Below, piece after piece: positions 1 to 8,892 of a DNA stretch of 25,031 bases. Numbering within the stretch: the stretch's first letter is position 1; each line of letters opens with the position of its first letter. A program made the translations under genes and the position numbers. The DNA lies in NCBI GenBank assembly GCA_035546355.1, contig DATKEH010000165.1:1-25031 (forward strand), read 5' to 3'. This DNA comes from DATKEH01 sp035546355. GTDB lineage: Bacteria; Acidobacteriota; Thermoanaerobaculia; Multivoradales; JAIOJS01. The notes beneath the pieces were generated by a model. That model searched no databases. It was not told the origin of the DNA and saw only the letters and a program-made list of their open reading frames with translations.

Positions 1-2243
<2,243 letters not shown>

Positions 2244-2302
2244 GCCGCGCGCCCCTTCTCGAGGATTCGCCGGCCGCGGGGAGGCGGCCGGGCCCGGGAG
2301 GA

Positions 2303-2347
2303 CCCCGTGCACGGGGGATAGTAGCGCGGGTGCGCCTTCGCACCCGC
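2303..2347. repeat. Palindrome and hairpin in the aceE upstream region
   Basis: Two symmetric elements sit close together in the 244-nt space between the divergent aceE and SAM hydroxide adenosyltransferase genes. One is the perfect 14-nt palindrome CCCCGTGCACGGGG (2303-2316). The other is a perfect 9-bp inverted repeat, GCGGGTGCG / CGCACCCGC, at 2326-2334 and 2339-2347 with a CCTT spacer. Between them, on the minus strand, lies a TACTAT hexamer (2323-2318) that could be the aceE -10 box. An operator or leader structure for aceE is possible. In DNA this GC-rich, chance symmetry cannot be excluded, and no recognised regulator site is matched. Confidence 0.4.
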
Positions 2348-2456
2348 TCGCCGGGTAGCCGCAGAGGGCGGCCTGCAAGGAGCGCCGGGCGTCTGCACAC
2401 CCGGGTCGCTGTCGGGTGGGGGTGCCGCGCCGCCCCGCGGGATCGACCGACGGGGG

Positions 2457-2462
2457 TAGGAT
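2457..2462 (+). promoter_or_regulatory. Possible -10 box (TAGGAT) of the SAM hydroxide adenosyltransferase gene
   Basis: TAGGAT fits a TAxxxT -10 pattern and ends 25 nt before the ATG at 2488, which would leave a leader of about 18 nt. The same hexamer occurs upstream of the aquaporin gene (8179-8184). No convincing -35 box is visible. Confidence 0.35.
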
Positions 2463-2487
2463 TTCCCGGCTTTTCTCGTCGACCGCG

Positions 2488-3306
2488 ATGCGCCTGCTGA
2501 CGCTGCTGACCGACTTCGGCACCCGCGACTACTACGTCGGGGCGGTGAAGGGCACGGTCCTGCGGCTCGCCCCGGGCACGCAGCTCGTCGACCTCGGCCA
2601 CGACTTGGCGCCCGGCGACGTCGAAGGGGCGGCGGAGCTGCTGGCGGCGGCCGCCCCCACCTTCCCACGCGGCACCGTCCACCTGGCGGTGGTCGATCCC
2701 GGCGTCGGCAGCGGGCGGCGCATCCTGGCGGCGGAGGCCGGCGGGCAGCGGTTCGTCGCCCCCGACAACGGGCTGTTGGCGCCGGTGCTGCGTCGGGGGG
2801 AGGCGGCCGAGGGTCCAGGAGCCGTCCTGCACGCGGTGACGCGGCAGGACCTCTTCCTGCCCGGGCCGGGCGCCACCTTCCATGGCCGCGACCGCTTCGC
2901 CCCGGTGGCGGCGGCGCTGCTGCGCGGCGACCATCCCGCGGCGCTGGGGCCGCCCATCGACGACCCGGTGCCGCTCGCCGTGCCGCCGCCGCGGCGCGAG
3001 CGGCAGCGGGACGGGGAGGTACTGCTCGGGCGCATCGCTCGGGTCGACCGCTTCGGCAACCTGATCACCGACCTACCGGCGGAGTGGGTGGGGCAAGGGG
3101 AGCGAGGCGCTTGCGAGCTGCAGGTGGGCGGGCACCGGGTAAGCCGCTGGGTCACCCACTACGCCGAGCTGCCCGACGACGAGCCGGGCGTCCTCGTCGG
3201 ATCGCTGGGAACGCTCGAGGTGTCCCTGCGCGACGACGACCTGGCGGCGCGCTGGGAGTTGCGGCGGGGGGTCCCGGTACGGCTGGTGCTGAACCGGGAA
3301 GGCTGA
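2488..3306 (+). CDS. S-adenosyl-L-methionine hydroxide adenosyltransferase (DUF62 family)
   Basis: The family hydrolyses SAM to adenosine and methionine with an activated water or hydroxide; relatives are the SAM-dependent fluorinase and chlorinase. The 272-residue protein opens with MRLLTLLTDFGTRDYYVG, as is normal for the family. It keeps the residues that form the Asp-Arg-His catalytic triad of studied members: Asp70 and Arg77 in VVDPGVGSGRR, and His132 in FHGRDRFAP. Also present are APDNGLL and, in the C-terminal beta-barrel domain, RVDRFGNLITDLP. I chose the ATG at 2488. An upstream in-frame ATG at 2416 would add 24 residues that do not look like family sequence. The halogenase-specific loop is not evident, so hydrolysis is the likelier activity. 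The gene stands alone, divergent from aceE and convergent with infA. Its adenosine and methionine products relate to the ahcY cycle about 7 kb away, but the genes are not co-transcribed. Confidence 0.9.
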   Translation: MRLLTLLTDFGTRDYYVGAVKGTVLRLAPGTQLVDLGHDLAPGDVEGAAELLAAAAPTFPRGTVHLAVVDPGVGSGRRILAAEAGGQRFVAPDNGLLAPVLRRGEAAEGPGAVLHAVTRQDLFLPGPGATFHGRDRFAPVAAALLRGDHPAALGPPIDDPVPLAVPPPRRERQRDGEVLLGRIARVDRFGNLITDLPAEWVGQGERGACELQVGGHRVSRWVTHYAELPDDEPGVLVGSLGTLEVSLRDDDLAARWELRRGVPVRLVLNREG

Positions 3307-3469
3307 GCCTTCGGCCGAGCCGGCGCGGCGCTGCCCCGAGCCGCACGGGCCGAAGCGCGGCCTCCCCCTGCCCGGTCGGCGCCGGTCTGGCGGCGGGTCG
3401 AGGGGCCGATGAGGGTGTGGGAGGCGGCGCGTGAGGGGCGGATCGGGCGGGCGGGGGAACGGCCCGGCG

Positions 3470-3706
3470 CTAACGATAGCGCCAGACGATCCGGCCGCGC
3501 TCGAGGTCGTAGGGCGAGAGCTCGACCTTCACCTTGTCGCCGGTCATGACGCGAATCCGGGCGCGGCGCATGCGGCCGGCGATCCGCGCCAGCACGGAGT
3601 GATCCTCGGTGAGCTTGACGCGGAAGTTCGAGTTGCCCAGGACCTGGACGACCTCGCCGTCGAGCTCGATCGCCTCTTCCTTCTGGACTTCGGGTTCTTT
3701 CTTGAT
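3470..3706 (-). CDS. infA: Translation initiation factor IF-1 with a non-canonical start codon
   Basis: IF-1 is a small OB-fold protein that binds the 30S A site during initiation. The 78-residue reading contains the family hallmarks EAIELDGEVVQVL, NFRVKL, RMRRARIRVMTGDKVKVEL and SPYDLERGRIVWRYR, ending at TAG (3472-3470). No ATG, GTG or TTG lies in frame near the N-terminus; the first is a GTG inside the OB fold. A perfect AGGAGG (3718-3713) stands 6 nt before an in-frame ATC (3706-3704), so I place the start there. The alternative CTG (3712-3710) touches the AGGAGG and is too close. An in-frame ATG far upstream (3883) would add about 59 residues of unlike sequence. A non-AUG start would put the gene under initiation-fidelity control, as known for infC (AUU). 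The gene identity is secure; the start is inference. The gene faces the SAM hydroxide adenosyltransferase gene. Confidence 0.93.
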   Translation of the reverse strand: MKKEPEVQKEEAIELDGEVVQVLGNSNFRVKLTEDHSVLARIAGRMRRARIRVMTGDKVKVELSPYDLERGRIVWRYR

Positions 3707-3712
3707 GGCCAG

Positions 3713-3718
3713 CCTCCT
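3713..3718 (-). promoter_or_regulatory. Consensus ribosome binding site AGGAGG that sets the infA start
   Basis: A full AGGAGG is read on the minus strand at 3718-3713. The 6-nt spacer CTGGCC then leads to ATC at 3706. This is the strongest Shine-Dalgarno sequence seen near this frame, and it fixes ATC rather than CTG as the likely start of infA. Confidence 0.7.
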
Positions 3719-3881
3719 CGTGGCAGACGTTGACGGACGGGGCCTGCGAACGGGTACGCCCCCTCCTGTCGCTTCAAGGAGGGCCGGCAGCCCGAAAATT
3801 CCGCCCCGCGCCGCCTCAGGATACCAGGTTCGCGTCGCGGTGAGGAGGTGCGAGGCCGGCGCTACACGCGAGTCGTGGAGC

Positions 3882-3901
3882 ACCGCCGCAGGAGCGGCGG
3901 T
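3882..3901. repeat. 8-bp inverted repeat upstream of the 590-residue protein gene
   Basis: ACCGCCGC (3882-3889) and GCGGCGGT (3894-3901) form a perfect hairpin with an AGGA loop. It lies just upstream of the proposed -10 box at 3921. It may be an operator, or simply GC-rich symmetry. Confidence 0.3.
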
Positions 3902-3920
3902 CGATATCCTCGCTCTGCCT

Positions 3921-3926
3921 TAAGAT
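3921..3926 (+). promoter_or_regulatory. Possible -10 box (TAAGAT) giving a leaderless mRNA
   Basis: TAAGAT ends 8 nt before the ATG at 3935, and no Shine-Dalgarno sequence lies between them. Transcription would then begin at or next to the start codon. No clear -35 box is seen. Confidence 0.4.
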
Positions 3927-3934
3927 CGACCCCC

Positions 3935-5707
3935 ATGGACGTCAAGCGCCGCGACCGCATCGCCCAGTGGGCCTACGACACGCGGCCCATCCTCGGGCGC
4001 TTCCACCTGTGGCTGGACGACGTCGACCACCGCGTGCTGGTCGGAGATGGCGAGAACGGCTCGCCTTCGTTCGTCGGCCCGGCGCTGGAGCGGGCGATGG
4101 TGGTGGCCGCGGCCGTCACGGCGCTGGGGACCCGCCTGTTCGGGCGCTACGGCGAAGGGCGGGGGCAGGACAAGGCGGGCATCAACCGGGTCAAGAAGGA
4201 CGCCGACGCGGTCTCTGCCTACGCCCTGTCCGAGGCGTTGTGGTACCTGTCGCGCAACCTGCCCGAGGGGCACGCGATCCTGGTCTCGCTGGGGGAGGGC
4301 TTGATGCCCAAGGCGGGGGAGACGCCGGAGATGGGCTCCAACCCGCTGCTCGGCTTCGGGCGGGTCTACGCCCGGCCGCAGGTGGCGCGCTTCCTCGACC
4401 GCCGGGTGCACCGGCTGATCAACGACCCGGAGTACGGCTGGGACGGTTTCTGGGGCGAGGTGCAGGAGCGCGGGCTGACCGTCTGGGGGGCGGCCATCGA
4501 CACCCTGGAGAACACCTCGCGGTTCGCCAAGGGCAGTCCGAGCGGCCCGATGACCATCCTGCACCTGTTCGACCAGCCGCTGGCGGTGGTCGCCCCCTAC
4601 GAGGGGTACGTCGGCACCCTGGTGCTGCCGCGCGAGGTGGTGGAGCGCGCGGCGCGGCGCTCGTTGCTGCTCTCCTACCGCACGCCGCGGAGCCTGGTGT
4701 TGGAAGCCCTCGCCGAGGTCTACCCGGACGTGCCGCGCGAGCGTGTCCACGTCTGGACATTGGGCGGCGCCTCGCGGCAGGAGCGGCTGGGGCGGCTGTG
4801 GGAGGAGTGGCGCCAGCTCGGTGCCCACGTCGTCGAGGACGGCTGGCCGGTGCCCGGCGGCGGCCCCGCCTTCACCGAGTCGGGTACCTACGCGCCGATG
4901 AGCCGAGTCGGTCCGTTCACCGACGACAGGGGCGACCGCCACCTGTTCCTGTGCGACGGTTACGCCGCCTCCGCCGAGGCGATCCAGGGGGCCAGCCTCG
5001 ACCCGATCCTCGGCACCCACACCGCGATGTGCCTGTTCTCGTCGCGGTTCGCGGCGCCGCACGACCGCGAGCGGGAGGTGATGGCGCTCGATCCCGAATC
5101 CCCGGGATTCGACGAGGCGCTCGCCGAAGCGCTGGGCGAGGCTTATCGGCCGGAGCTGGTGGCGGGTTACCGGCGCTCGATCGTCGAGGCGCGCCGGGCG
5201 GGGCTGCCGGTGGAGCTGCCGATCCTGTCGGTCGACGACTTCTTCCCCGCCAAGCAGTGGCGTGTGCTGGCGGTTGCCGGGTACATGCTCCCAGACCCCT
5301 ACAGCGGCTGCCCCGGGGTCGAGGAGGCGGGGCCCGACCGCTGGCGGGTGACGGTGCGCGCCGCCACCAAGCAGCGGGTCACCGAGTCCTGCCTCACCCT
5401 GCGGCTGATGGAGCCGCTGGCGGAGAGCCGCCTGGTCTTCCTGCCGCTGCTCGACCGCTTCTACGCCGGCGAGGACTGGCGGTCGCGCCCGGTCAAGATC
5501 TCCGACTCGGGGCGCATCCGCAACGAGCTGCAGACCCTCGCCTCGGAGGCGCTGGAGCACTTCGGGGAGGGGGGGGTCCGGGTGCGCTTCGACAGGATCG
5601 AGCCCGAAGTGCTGCCGCCGGACAAGCAGCGGCTGATCCGCCAGGTCCTCGAGTGGTACAAGGAGAACCACCCGATCTGGTTCCGCTGGCTCGACATCGC
5701 GGGTTAG
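3935..5707 (+). CDS. Large conserved-looking cytoplasmic protein of unknown function
   Basis: I do not recognise this 590-residue protein. It has no signal peptide and no membrane segment, and reads as a mixed alpha/beta globular protein with tryptophans and glycine turns spread throughout. Blocks that look constrained include MDVKRRDRIAQWAYDTRP at the N-terminus, VSLGEGLMPKAGETPEMGSN (around 125-145), FLCDGYAASAEAIQGASLDP (around 345-365) and the C-terminal PDKQRLIRQVLEWYKENHP. The upstream in-frame ATG at 3848 would add 29 basic residues with no protein-like character. The ATG at 3935 directly follows a -10-like box and is preferred. The tiny membrane protein gene begins 12 nt after its stop, so the two may be co-transcribed. 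Codon usage matches the neighbours and nothing suggests recent transfer. Whether it is an enzyme or structural protein cannot be told from the sequence. Confidence 0.8.
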   Translation: MDVKRRDRIAQWAYDTRPILGRFHLWLDDVDHRVLVGDGENGSPSFVGPALERAMVVAAAVTALGTRLFGRYGEGRGQDKAGINRVKKDADAVSAYALSEALWYLSRNLPEGHAILVSLGEGLMPKAGETPEMGSNPLLGFGRVYARPQVARFLDRRVHRLINDPEYGWDGFWGEVQERGLTVWGAAIDTLENTSRFAKGSPSGPMTILHLFDQPLAVVAPYEGYVGTLVLPREVVERAARRSLLLSYRTPRSLVLEALAEVYPDVPRERVHVWTLGGASRQERLGRLWEEWRQLGAHVVEDGWPVPGGGPAFTESGTYAPMSRVGPFTDDRGDRHLFLCDGYAASAEAIQGASLDPILGTHTAMCLFSSRFAAPHDREREVMALDPESPGFDEALAEALGEAYRPELVAGYRRSIVEARRAGLPVELPILSVDDFFPAKQWRVLAVAGYMLPDPYSGCPGVEEAGPDRWRVTVRAATKQRVTESCLTLRLMEPLAESRLVFLPLLDRFYAGEDWRSRPVKISDSGRIRNELQTLASEALEHFGEGGVRVRFDRIEPEVLPPDKQRLIRQVLEWYKENHPIWFRWLDIAG

Positions 5708-5719
5708 GGGTGCATCCCG

Positions 5720-5884
5720 ATGCCACCCGAGGCCGGCGAGCCGTTCATCCCCCTGCTGCAGATGGCGATCTCGCCGATCGCCCTGATCTCGGGCGTCGGC
5801 CTGTTGCTGCTGTCGGTGCTGCTCTTCCTCGAGGACGTGCGGCTGGCGCTGCGGGCGCTGTGGATCGAGGTGGGTGGGGGGTAG
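5720..5884 (+). CDS. Small single-helix membrane protein, DUF2721-like N-terminal fragment
   Basis: A 54-residue ORF starts at ATG 5720, 12 nt after the stop of the 590-residue gene, with an AGGGG about 8 nt upstream. It contains one hydrophobic segment at about residues 16-37 (MAISPIALISGVGLLLLSV). This is followed by an amphipathic basic stretch, DVRLALRALW. The arrangement, a short leader then 'LLQxxISPxxLISxxGLLLLS', resembles the start of DUF2721 membrane proteins as I remember them. Those proteins continue for roughly another 80 residues with a second hydrophobic part that is absent here. It may therefore be a truncated relative or a genuine small protein. Its stop lies 1 nt from the end of the convergent Nudix gene. 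Coding status is likely but not proven; the DUF2721 link is tentative. Confidence 0.55.
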   Translation: MPPEAGEPFIPLLQMAISPIALISGVGLLLLSVLLFLEDVRLALRALWIEVGGG

Positions 5885-5885
5885 G

Positions 5886-6314
5886 TCATAGCAGCAGCTC
5901 GACGATGGCCGGCAGCACCGGCCGGTCGGCCGCCGCCCAGTCGAGGGCGGCGAGCTCGGCGGCGCCGAACCAACCCCAGGCGTCGTGCTCGCGCAGTCGC
6001 GGGGCGCCGGCGGAGAGGCTGGCGACGTAGACGTCGAGGCAGATCGCACGGCCGGCGGCGTCGGCCAGCCCGCGGCCCAGGAAACGGCCGACGGCGATCT
6101 CGACCCCCAGCTCCTCGGCGACCTCGCGTCGCAACGCCTGCCGTGGCTCCTCCCCGGCCTCGACCTTGCCTCCGGGCAGCTCCCACTTGCCCGCCAGCGC
6201 CATGGTCGGGCTGCGCCGGGTGGCGAGGCAGCGGCCGGCGGCGACGACGGCGGCGGCCACCACGTGCAGCGCGCCTTCGGGGACGGGTGGCGGCGCCGGC
6301 GTCTCGTCGGCCAC
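5886..6314 (-). CDS. Nudix hydrolase, MutT-like nucleotide pyrophosphatase
   Basis: Nudix enzymes cleave nucleoside diphosphate-linked substrates; the MutT/NudG type removes oxidised or modified (deoxy)nucleoside triphosphates. The 142-residue protein contains the complete Nudix box GX5EX7REUXEEXGU as GKVEAGEEPRQALRREVAEELGV (about residues 49-71), preceded by ALAGKWELPGG. The short length, the TRRS..MALAGKWELPGG start and the C-terminal WFGAAELAALDWAAADRPVL are typical of MutT/NudG-like 8-oxo-dGTP or CTP pyrophosphatases. The substrate cannot be chosen from sequence alone. The start is GTG at 6314-6312, since an in-frame TAG lies 9 nt upstream of it. There is no ribosome binding site, but a TAGCGT hexamer 6 nt upstream suggests a leaderless message. 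It is divergent from the zincin gene, with only 28 nt between them. Confidence 0.92.
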   Translation of the reverse strand: MADETPAPPPVPEGALHVVAAAVVAAGRCLATRRSPTMALAGKWELPGGKVEAGEEPRQALRREVAEELGVEIAVGRFLGRGLADAAGRAICLDVYVASLSAGAPRLREHDAWGWFGAAELAALDWAAADRPVLPAIVELLL

Positions 6315-6320
6315 CGGCGG

Positions 6321-6326
6321 ACGCTA
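6321..6326 (-). promoter_or_regulatory. Possible -10 box (TAGCGT) of the Nudix gene, leaderless
   Basis: On the minus strand TAGCGT is followed by 6 nt and then the GTG start at 6314. The 28-nt divergent spacer also contains the opposing -10 candidate at 6331, so the -35 regions would lie within the opposite genes. Confidence 0.35.
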
Positions 6327-6330
6327 CCAC

Positions 6331-6336
6331 TAGAAT
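6331..6336 (+). promoter_or_regulatory. Possible -10 box (TAGAAT) of the secreted zincin gene, leaderless
   Basis: TAGAAT is a good -10 match and lies exactly 6 nt before the ATG at 6343. There is no room for a Shine-Dalgarno sequence if transcription starts at the usual distance. Confidence 0.5.
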
Positions 6337-6342
6337 CGCGCG

Positions 6343-8124
6343 ATGCCCACGCCACCGACGTCACTCCTCGCCGTCGCCCGCCCCCTGGCCTGCTGCGCAG
6401 CGCTGCTGCTCGCTGCTCTCGCGCCGGCGGCGGCCGCGCTGCCCCTGCTCGGCCTCGGGTCTCCACCCGTGGTGCAGGTCGAGGTGCGGGAAGATCCGGC
6501 CGCCGACACCTGGAGGGCCTTCTACCGGCTCCCCTCGGCCGCCCATGGCGTCGAGTTCGTCCGCGCCCGGGGCGCCTTCCGCGCCCTGGCGTGGGGGGCG
6601 ACGGCGGTGGCCGGCGAGCCGCGCTGGGTGGTCGAGGGCGACCGGGAGCGGCTCTGCTTCGAACGGCCGACGCGCTCGTTCGCCGTCGCCTTCCGTACCG
6701 ACTTCCGGCCGCGGCACAAGGACTACGAGGTCAACGTCCCTTTCGCTGACGGCGGGCGTTTGCTCTACACCGGACATCTGCGGGTGCGGCCGCTCGACGA
6801 GTGCGAGGCCGCGCCAGGCGCCGGGGGCGATGGCGCCGAGGCCGTCGCCGCGCCGCACCACCGATGGCGCTTCGTCACCGAGCCGGACAGGCGCGTGCGG
6901 GTGGTCGACCGCGAAGGGCGCGGCGAGCTGGCGTGGGAACCGCCGCCGGACGACGAGCGCGGCGCCGACATCTACGTCTACTTCGGCACCCTGGCGGCGC
7001 AGGAAACCGACCGGGCGGTGCTGCTGCTGGACCCCGCCCTGCCGGAGTGGCTGGCGCGGGACGTGGGCGCCCGCCTGCCGGTGCTGTTCGACCACTACGC
7101 CGCGGTGACCGGCGTCGAGCTCCCCTACCGGCCGCTGGTCCTGCTGTCGGCCGGTGCGCGGGGCGACAGCGGCACCTCCTTCTCCGGCGGCACCCTCGAC
7201 GGTCTCGTCCAGGTAGCCGTCGAGGGGGCGGGGTGGTCCAGCGACGACGAGGAGACCCGCCGCTTCTGGTTCCACCATCTGGCGCACGAAGTCTTCCACC
7301 TGTGGGACGGGCAGCTGCTGCGGTACGACGACGAGTCGGAGTGGCTGTCGGAGGCGGCCGCCGAGCTCTTCGCCTTCGACGCGGGGCTGCGGTTCGGATT
7401 CCGCCCGCCGGGCGGACCGCAGGCGTGGGTGATCGCCAAGGCCAACCAGTGCCTGGTGGACCTGGGGCCCGAGGCGCTGCTGGCGGCTCCCGCCAGTCGC
7501 GGCTGGGATGCCGTCTACAGCTGCGGGCCGGTGCTGCTGTTCGTCGCCGACCGCGTGGTCGAGCGGGCCCACCCGGGCGTCGACGGGCTGTCGCTGCTCT
7601 TCCGCGAGATGTTCGCCGAGGCGCGCGCCACCAGTGGAGAGTACGGGACCGGGGTGTTCCTGGGCTGGCTGGACAAGCTCGGCGGCGACCGCGACGCGGT
7701 CCACGCGTTGCAGTCCCTGATCCGGCGCGGCCTCCCCCACGGGCTCGACCGTTTCCTCGCCCACTGGCTGCGGCACGCGGGCGTCCCAGCGGCGCTGGTG
7801 CCGCCCGAGAGCACCGCCCCCCCCGGCGACGCCCTGGGAGGCCTGCTGCGCCTCAGCCTGGTGCGCTGCGCTTGCGGCTCGGCGCTGCCGGGTGACGAAG
7901 GGGCGGGGGAGGAGTGCGCCGCCCTCGGGGCTGGTCGCCTGCAACGGGTGGACGAGGTCGACGCGCGCCGCGACCCCGGAGCCGCTCTCGGCAGCCTGCG
8001 CAGCGCGGTGACGTTACAGCGGCCGCTACGCGTGGTGGTGGACCCACGGCAGGAGCCCCTGCTGCTGCTGTGCGGCCCCGACGCGCTGGCCTGGGGCTTC
8101 GCCAGCTTCCTGGCGCTCGACTGA
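6343..8124 (+). CDS. Secreted zinc metallopeptidase-like protein (gluzincin, HExxH...E)
   Basis: The 593-residue protein begins with a signal peptide: a hydrophobic run at about residues 15-33, with likely cleavage after an Ala-rich stretch. It is probably periplasmic or outer-surface. The catalytic-type motif HEVFH stands at residues 315-319. A WLSEAAAE block follows with Glu337, giving HExxH-X17-E, close to the HExxH-X18-E plus 'WLxEG' layout of M1-type gluzincins. The upstream half, residues about 40-160, looks like a beta-rich ectodomain. The region after the active site is alpha-helical (LDKLGGDRDAVHALQSLIRR), as in aminopeptidase-like helical domains. Four cysteines (CACGS and EEC near 505-525, and LLLCG near 580) may form disulphides. 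All expected metal ligands are present, so activity is plausible; the substrate is unknown. It is the first gene of its strand here, with the aquaporin gene 120 nt downstream. Confidence 0.8.
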   Translation: MPTPPTSLLAVARPLACCAALLLAALAPAAAALPLLGLGSPPVVQVEVREDPAADTWRAFYRLPSAAHGVEFVRARGAFRALAWGATAVAGEPRWVVEGDRERLCFERPTRSFAVAFRTDFRPRHKDYEVNVPFADGGRLLYTGHLRVRPLDECEAAPGAGGDGAEAVAAPHHRWRFVTEPDRRVRVVDREGRGELAWEPPPDDERGADIYVYFGTLAAQETDRAVLLLDPALPEWLARDVGARLPVLFDHYAAVTGVELPYRPLVLLSAGARGDSGTSFSGGTLDGLVQVAVEGAGWSSDDEETRRFWFHHLAHEVFHLWDGQLLRYDDESEWLSEAAAELFAFDAGLRFGFRPPGGPQAWVIAKANQCLVDLGPEALLAAPASRGWDAVYSCGPVLLFVADRVVERAHPGVDGLSLLFREMFAEARATSGEYGTGVFLGWLDKLGGDRDAVHALQSLIRRGLPHGLDRFLAHWLRHAGVPAALVPPESTAPPGDALGGLLRLSLVRCACGSALPGDEGAGEECAALGAGRLQRVDEVDARRDPGAALGSLRSAVTLQRPLRVVVDPRQEPLLLLCGPDALAWGFASFLALD

Positions 8125-8178
8125 CCGCCTGCGCCCCGGCCTGCCCGCCGCGGCTCGGGATCGACCCTCGCGGCGGGT

Positions 8179-8184
8179 TAGGAT
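8179..8184 (+). promoter_or_regulatory. Possible -10 box (TAGGAT) of the aquaporin gene
   Basis: TAGGAT sits 60 nt before the ATG at 8245, leaving a leader of about 50 nt that carries a strong Shine-Dalgarno sequence. The hexamer matches the one upstream of the SAM hydroxide adenosyltransferase gene, and both follow a GGGATCGACC sequence. Confidence 0.35.
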
Positions 8185-8244
8185 GCCGCCCATCGAGCCC
8201 ACGCATTCGGCGCGGTGCCTCCGCTCGCCGGCAAGGGAGGGACC

Positions 8245-8880
8245 ATGCGACGCTACGCGATCGAGCTGATCGGCACCTTCTTCCTCGTCCTCACCATCGG
8301 TTTCACGGCCGTACAGGGTACGGCGCTGGCCCCCCTGGCCATCGGCTCCATCCTGATGGTGATGGTCTACATGGGCGGCCCCATCTCCGGGGGGCACTAC
8401 AACCCCGCGGTGACCCTCGCCGTCTGGCTGCGCGGCAGGACGCCGGTGGGCGACGTGCTGCCGTACATGGCGGCGCAGGCGCTGGGGGCGCTGTTGGCGG
8501 CGTGGGTGGTGCAGGCGGTCGCCGGCGCCACCTTCGCCCCCGCCCCCGGGCCGGAGGTGGGGGTGGGCGGCATGGTCACCGCCGAGCTGCTCTACACCTT
8601 CGCCCTCGCGCTGGTGGTGCTGAACACCGCCACCGCCCGCGGCACCGAGGGCAACTCCTACTACGGCCTGGCCATCGGCTTCACGGTGCTGGCCGGAGCC
8701 TGGGCGGTGGGGCCGATCTCGGGGGCGGCCTTCAATCCCGCCGTCGGGCTGGGGCCGACCGTCGTGCACGCCCTGGCCGGGGCCGGTGGGTGGCAGCACC
8801 TGTGGGTCTACCTGCTGGCGCCCTTGCTGGGCGGGCTGGCGGCGGGTCTCTTCTTCCGCTGGCAGAGCGGCGCCGACTAG
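8245..8880 (+). CDS. Aquaporin / MIP-family channel with altered selectivity filter
   Basis: Inner-membrane channel of the major intrinsic protein family, passing water or small neutral solutes. The 211-residue protein has six hydrophobic segments plus the two half-helices with NPA boxes: NPA at 53-55 (GGHYNPAVT) and NPA at 164-166 (SGAAFNPAVGLGP). Characterised aquaporins and glycerol facilitators normally have Arg directly after the second NPA, as part of the aromatic/arginine filter. Here the residue is Val167. This predicts a wider, less polar constriction and perhaps a substrate other than water. The start ATG at 8245 has a good ribosome binding site, AAGGGAGGGA. An in-frame GTG at 8215 would add ten residues and has no such site. 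The family assignment is secure; transport specificity cannot be assigned. Confidence 0.92.
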   Translation: MRRYAIELIGTFFLVLTIGFTAVQGTALAPLAIGSILMVMVYMGGPISGGHYNPAVTLAVWLRGRTPVGDVLPYMAAQALGALLAAWVVQAVAGATFAPAPGPEVGVGGMVTAELLYTFALALVVLNTATARGTEGNSYYGLAIGFTVLAGAWAVGPISGAAFNPAVGLGPTVVHALAGAGGWQHLWVYLLAPLLGGLAAGLFFRWQSGAD

Positions 8881-8892
8881 CGCCTGTGACAG

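Noticed and set aside
2416..2487. Upstream ATG start for the SAM hydroxide adenosyltransferase
   Set aside because: The extra 24 residues are unlike the family, which begins directly with the LLTDFG segment, and a -10-like box would fall inside them.
3307..3469. Terminator hairpin between the SAM hydroxide adenosyltransferase gene and infA
   Set aside because: GGCTGAGCC/GGCCGAGCC right after the stop has two internal mismatches and no T tract. Too weak to call.
3848..3934. Upstream ATG start for the 590-residue protein
   Set aside because: It adds 29 Arg-rich residues spanning a hairpin and a probable -10 box. The ATG at 3935 is better placed.
5704..6330. Alternative minus-strand frame of 208 codons over the Nudix gene
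   Set aside because: It starts with an ATG but encodes Arg/Ala/Gly repeats. The overlapping frame holds a complete Nudix box.
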